A DNA stretch of 64,000 bases. Origin: Pseudolabrys sp. GTDB taxonomy: Bacteria; Pseudomonadota; Alphaproteobacteria; Rhizobiales; Xanthobacteraceae. Below are positions 61,989 to 64,000 of the stretch, piece by piece (the stretch's first letter is position 1; every line of letters starts with the position of its first letter). Location: NCBI GenBank assembly GCA_030684935.1, contig JAUXXH010000031.1, positions 30,311-94,310 of the forward strand, written 5' to 3'. The translations under genes and the position numbers were made by a program. The notes below the pieces were generated by a model. That model did no database searches. It saw nothing but the letters and a program-made list of their open reading frames with translations, and was not told where the DNA came from.

Positions 61989-62810
61989 ATGTCCATTCAG
62001 AAGCAGGCGCGGCGTCTGACCGCGCCCGATATCTTCGCGCGCAAGGGCGGCGAGCCGATCGTCATGCTGACCTCCTATCACGCGCACACCGCCAGCCTGG
62101 TCGACCAGCATTGCGATGTGATTCTGGTCGGCGACTCGCTCGGCATGGTGATGCACGGCTTCGAGACGACCATTCCTGTTACCGTCGACATGATGATCCT
62201 GCAGGGCCATGCGGTGATGCGCGGCTCGAGCCACTCGCTGGTGGTGATCGACATGCCGTTCGGCAGTTACGAGGCGTCCAAGGAGCAGGCCTTCATGAGC
62301 GCCGCGCGCATCCTCAAGGAGACCGGCTGCGGCGCCGTCAAGCTCGAGGGCGGCACCCGCATGGCCGAGACCATCGCCTTCCTGGTCGAGCGCGGCGTGC
62401 CGGTGATGGCGCATGTCGGCCTGACGCCGCAGTCGATCAACGTGATCGGTTCGTTCAAGGCGCAGGGCCGCGAGGAGGCCGACTGGGAGCGGATCGAGCA
62501 GGACACCATTGCGGTGGCCGAGGCCGGCGCTTTCTCGGTGGTGATCGAGGCGGTGGCGGAGCCGTTGGCGCGCAAGTTGACGGCGTCGGTTGCGATTCCG
62601 ACCATCGGCATCGGCGCCAGCGTCGCCTGCGACGGCCAGGTGCTGGTGCTGGAGGACATGCTCGGCCTGACGCCGCGGGTGCCGAAATTCGTCAAGCGCT
62701 ACGGCGATCTGGGCCCCGGGATCGAGAAGGCGGTTGCCGACTACGCCGCGGAGGTGCGCAGCCGCGCCTTTCCGGGCCCCGAGCACGTTTACGCCATGAA
62801 AGCCAAATAA
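61989..62810 (+). CDS. panB: 3-methyl-2-oxobutanoate hydroxymethyltransferase
   Basis: A 273-residue enzyme catalysing the first step of pantothenate synthesis, addition of a hydroxymethyl group from methylene-tetrahydrofolate to 2-oxoisovalerate. Conserved stretches: [40 protein letters not shown], the metal/substrate loop [27 protein letters not shown] and [25 protein letters not shown]. Full length for the family. The ATG follows the NnrU stop by two bases, so the genes are cotranscribed. panC is not in the window. Confidence 0.95.
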   Translation: MSIQKQARRLTAPDIFARKGGEPIVMLTSYHAHTASLVDQHCDVILVGDSLGMVMHGFETTIPVTVDMMILQGHAVMRGSSHSLVVIDMPFGSYEASKEQAFMSAARILKETGCGAVKLEGGTRMAETIAFLVERGVPVMAHVGLTPQSINVIGSFKAQGREEADWERIEQDTIAVAEAGAFSVVIEAVAEPLARKLTASVAIPTIGIGASVACDGQVLVLEDMLGLTPRVPKFVKRYGDLGPGIEKAVADYAAEVRSRAFPGPEHVYAMKAK

Positions 62811-62966
62811 CGGCCGGTGCCAGGGCTGCATCCCCCGGCCCGACCTCCCGCAACGCCATAAAATCAATGACTTGCAGCCTTTGCCTTGCCAGTGCCACAC
62901 GGCTGCTCTAGGCAATTGCGGCGCGGGGCGGCCTCTTTCGGCCGGACTCGGGAGGTGGAGCCTTAA

Positions 62967-63623
62967 GTGTCCGATATTTTTCATGAAGTTGACGAGGAAG
63001 TCCGGCGCGAGCGGCTGAAGAGCCTGTGGGAGCGGTACAGTCTCCTGATCATCGCCTTTGCCGTGCTGTTCGTCGGCAGCATTGCCGCCTGGCGCGGCTA
63101 TGAATACTGGGTGAGCCAGCGCGCCGCCGCAGCCGGCGCCCAGTTCGAGGCCGCGGCGGTGCTGAGCGAGGCCGGCAAGCATGCCGAGGCCGAAGCCGCT
63201 TTCGCCAAGGTCGCGAGCGATGCGCCGCAAGGCTATCGCGCTTTGGCGCGGTTGCGAATTGCGGCCGCGCAGGCGGCGGCAACGCCGGCCGATGCGGTGA
63301 AAACTTATGACGACATTGCCGGCGACGGCCGGCTGGGCGTCCTCTGGCAGGATCTGGCGGCGGTTCGCGCCGGTTTTCTGCTGGTCGATACCGCTCCGCT
63401 GGCCGACATGACCAGCCGCCTGACGCCGCTGACCGAGCCGGGCCGGCCTTACCGGCACAGCGCGCGCGAGCTTCTGGCGTTGTCGGCCTGGCGCCATCAG
63501 GACGCCGCCGCGGCGCGCAAATATGTCGACATGATCAGTGCCGACAACGAAACCCCGCCGGGGACGCGGGCCCGCATCGACGTGCTGTCGGCGCTGATCG
63601 CGGCGGGCGCCGGGAAGAGCTAA
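62967..63623 (+). CDS. YfgM/TPR-like membrane-anchored protein
   Basis: A 218-residue protein with a short cytoplasmic leader (FHEVDEEVRRERLKSLWERYS), one membrane segment (about 23-43, LLIIAFAVLFVGSIAAWRGY) and a periplasmic TPR-like helical domain (about 50-218). This is the layout of YfgM, a partner of the SecYEG translocon that interacts with periplasmic chaperones. GTG at 62967 follows GGGAGGTGGAG. The lipoprotein gene downstream is three bases away; the der GTPase gene is expected to follow beyond the window, as in related genomes. Confidence 0.88.
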   Translation: MSDIFHEVDEEVRRERLKSLWERYSLLIIAFAVLFVGSIAAWRGYEYWVSQRAAAAGAQFEAAAVLSEAGKHAEAEAAFAKVASDAPQGYRALARLRIAAAQAAATPADAVKTYDDIAGDGRLGVLWQDLAAVRAGFLLVDTAPLADMTSRLTPLTEPGRPYRHSARELLALSAWRHQDAAAARKYVDMISADNETPPGTRARIDVLSALIAAGAGKS

Positions 63624-63626
63624 CTT

Positions 63627-64000
63627 ATGATGTCAAAAAACGAGAACCGGATTTCGGAAATGACCAAGCGCGGACACAAGGCGGCGCAGGGGCGTCGCCT
63701 TCATAGTGTCGCCATGCTGGCCGGGCTGGTCATGCTGACCCCGGTCCTGAGCGGCTGCGAGAGCCTGGACCTGGACAAGCTCGACGTGTTCGGGCTGTCC
63801 GAAAAGAGAAAGCTGCCAGGCGAACGCAAGCCGGTGTTTCCGGAAGGCGTGCCGGGTGTGACGCAGGGCATTCCGCCGGAATATATCAAGGGCAATCAGC
63901 CGCAGACCGAGGCAGCCGAGGTGATACCGGCCGAGCCGGCGCGCGCGGCCGCTGTCGCGCCGGCGGCGCCGCGCGCCAAGGCGCCGCCACGCCAGCCGCG
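63627..64000 (+). CDS. Lipoprotein (partial, runs off the window)
   Basis: At least 124 residues visible. After a polar leader there is a hydrophobic segment with a lipobox (VMLTPVLSGCESL), so the mature protein would start at the Cys and be lipid-anchored. The following part is LDLDKLDVFGLSEKRKLPGERK, then PVFPEGVPGVTQGIPPEYIKG, and an Ala/Pro-rich low-complexity stretch that continues past the right edge. Start ATG at 63627 or the second ATG at 63630; GGGAAGAG precedes. I recall similar lipoproteins between the YfgM-like gene and der in Bradyrhizobium-type genomes. Function unknown. Confidence 0.75.
   Translation, partial: MMSKNENRISEMTKRGHKAAQGRRLHSVAMLAGLVMLTPVLSGCESLDLDKLDVFGLSEKRKLPGERKPVFPEGVPGVTQGIPPEYIKGNQPQTEAAEVIPAEPARAAAVAPAAPRAKAPPRQP

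Overview
The window is high-GC chromosomal DNA from an alphaproteobacterium of the order Hyphomicrobiales (Rhizobiales), most likely in or near the Bradyrhizobium/Xanthobacteraceae group. The grounds are the PhyR-NepR-EcfG stress system with its promoter motif, a formate dehydrogenase cluster carrying the DUF3305/DUF3306 genes of that order, paired ppx/rlmE, an HWE-type kinase and a DUF3309 peptide. No rRNA, prophage, insertion sequence or CRISPR array was found. One tRNA is present: Gln, anticodon CTG.

Layout. 1-6600 is a general stress response region: the 5' end of ligD, several small membrane or envelope proteins, nepR-ecfG divergent from phyR, a DUF883 operon and a CheY-like regulator. 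Six matches to the EcfG promoter (GGAAC-N16-CGTT or GGTT) lie here, arranged as three divergent pairs. 6558-10782 holds a kelch protein and a TIM-barrel isomerase divergent from ethanolamine ammonia-lyase eutBC. 10786-13298 holds a SET protein, a secreted unknown and a WD40-cytochrome c fusion. 13302-24799 is a formate dehydrogenase island: a multi-cluster ferredoxin protein, five overlapping accessory genes, a TorD-like chaperone fused to a DNA-binding domain, a small Tat-signal peptide, and the three FDH-N-type subunits. A 41-residue membrane peptide and tRNA-Gln follow.

25367-35045 carries an MFS transporter, an orphan molybdenum hydroxylase large subunit, ppx, rlmE, a large TPR protein and a DHA2 exporter. 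35326-45041 is bounded by guaB and guaA and includes secreted/TPR proteins, a MAPEG protein, an RsmB-like methyltransferase and aat. 45091-50974 has a probable modification-sensing HNH nuclease, an HWE kinase, yghU, a stand-alone Hen1-type RNA methyltransferase, an alcohol dehydrogenase and an exported intradiol dioxygenase. 51021-55789 has a 2OG-Fe oxygenase, a large autotransporter and a LuxR solo. 55890-64000 has an ArsC/YffB protein, prfC, a cytochrome b561 next to an LVIVD protein, a Bug-type binding protein, NnrU, panB, a YfgM-like protein and a truncated lipoprotein.

Functional links. The stress sigma factor probably drives DNA end repair (ligD) and envelope proteins beside its own regulators. 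The formate dehydrogenase would pass electrons from periplasmic formate to the quinone pool, with a dedicated maturation set upstream. The remaining genes are mostly housekeeping or single-gene metabolic functions. Genes are packed tightly; the longest stretch without a call is 817-1127. Many same-strand neighbours share ATGA overlaps, and several convergent pairs nearly touch or overlap at their stops.
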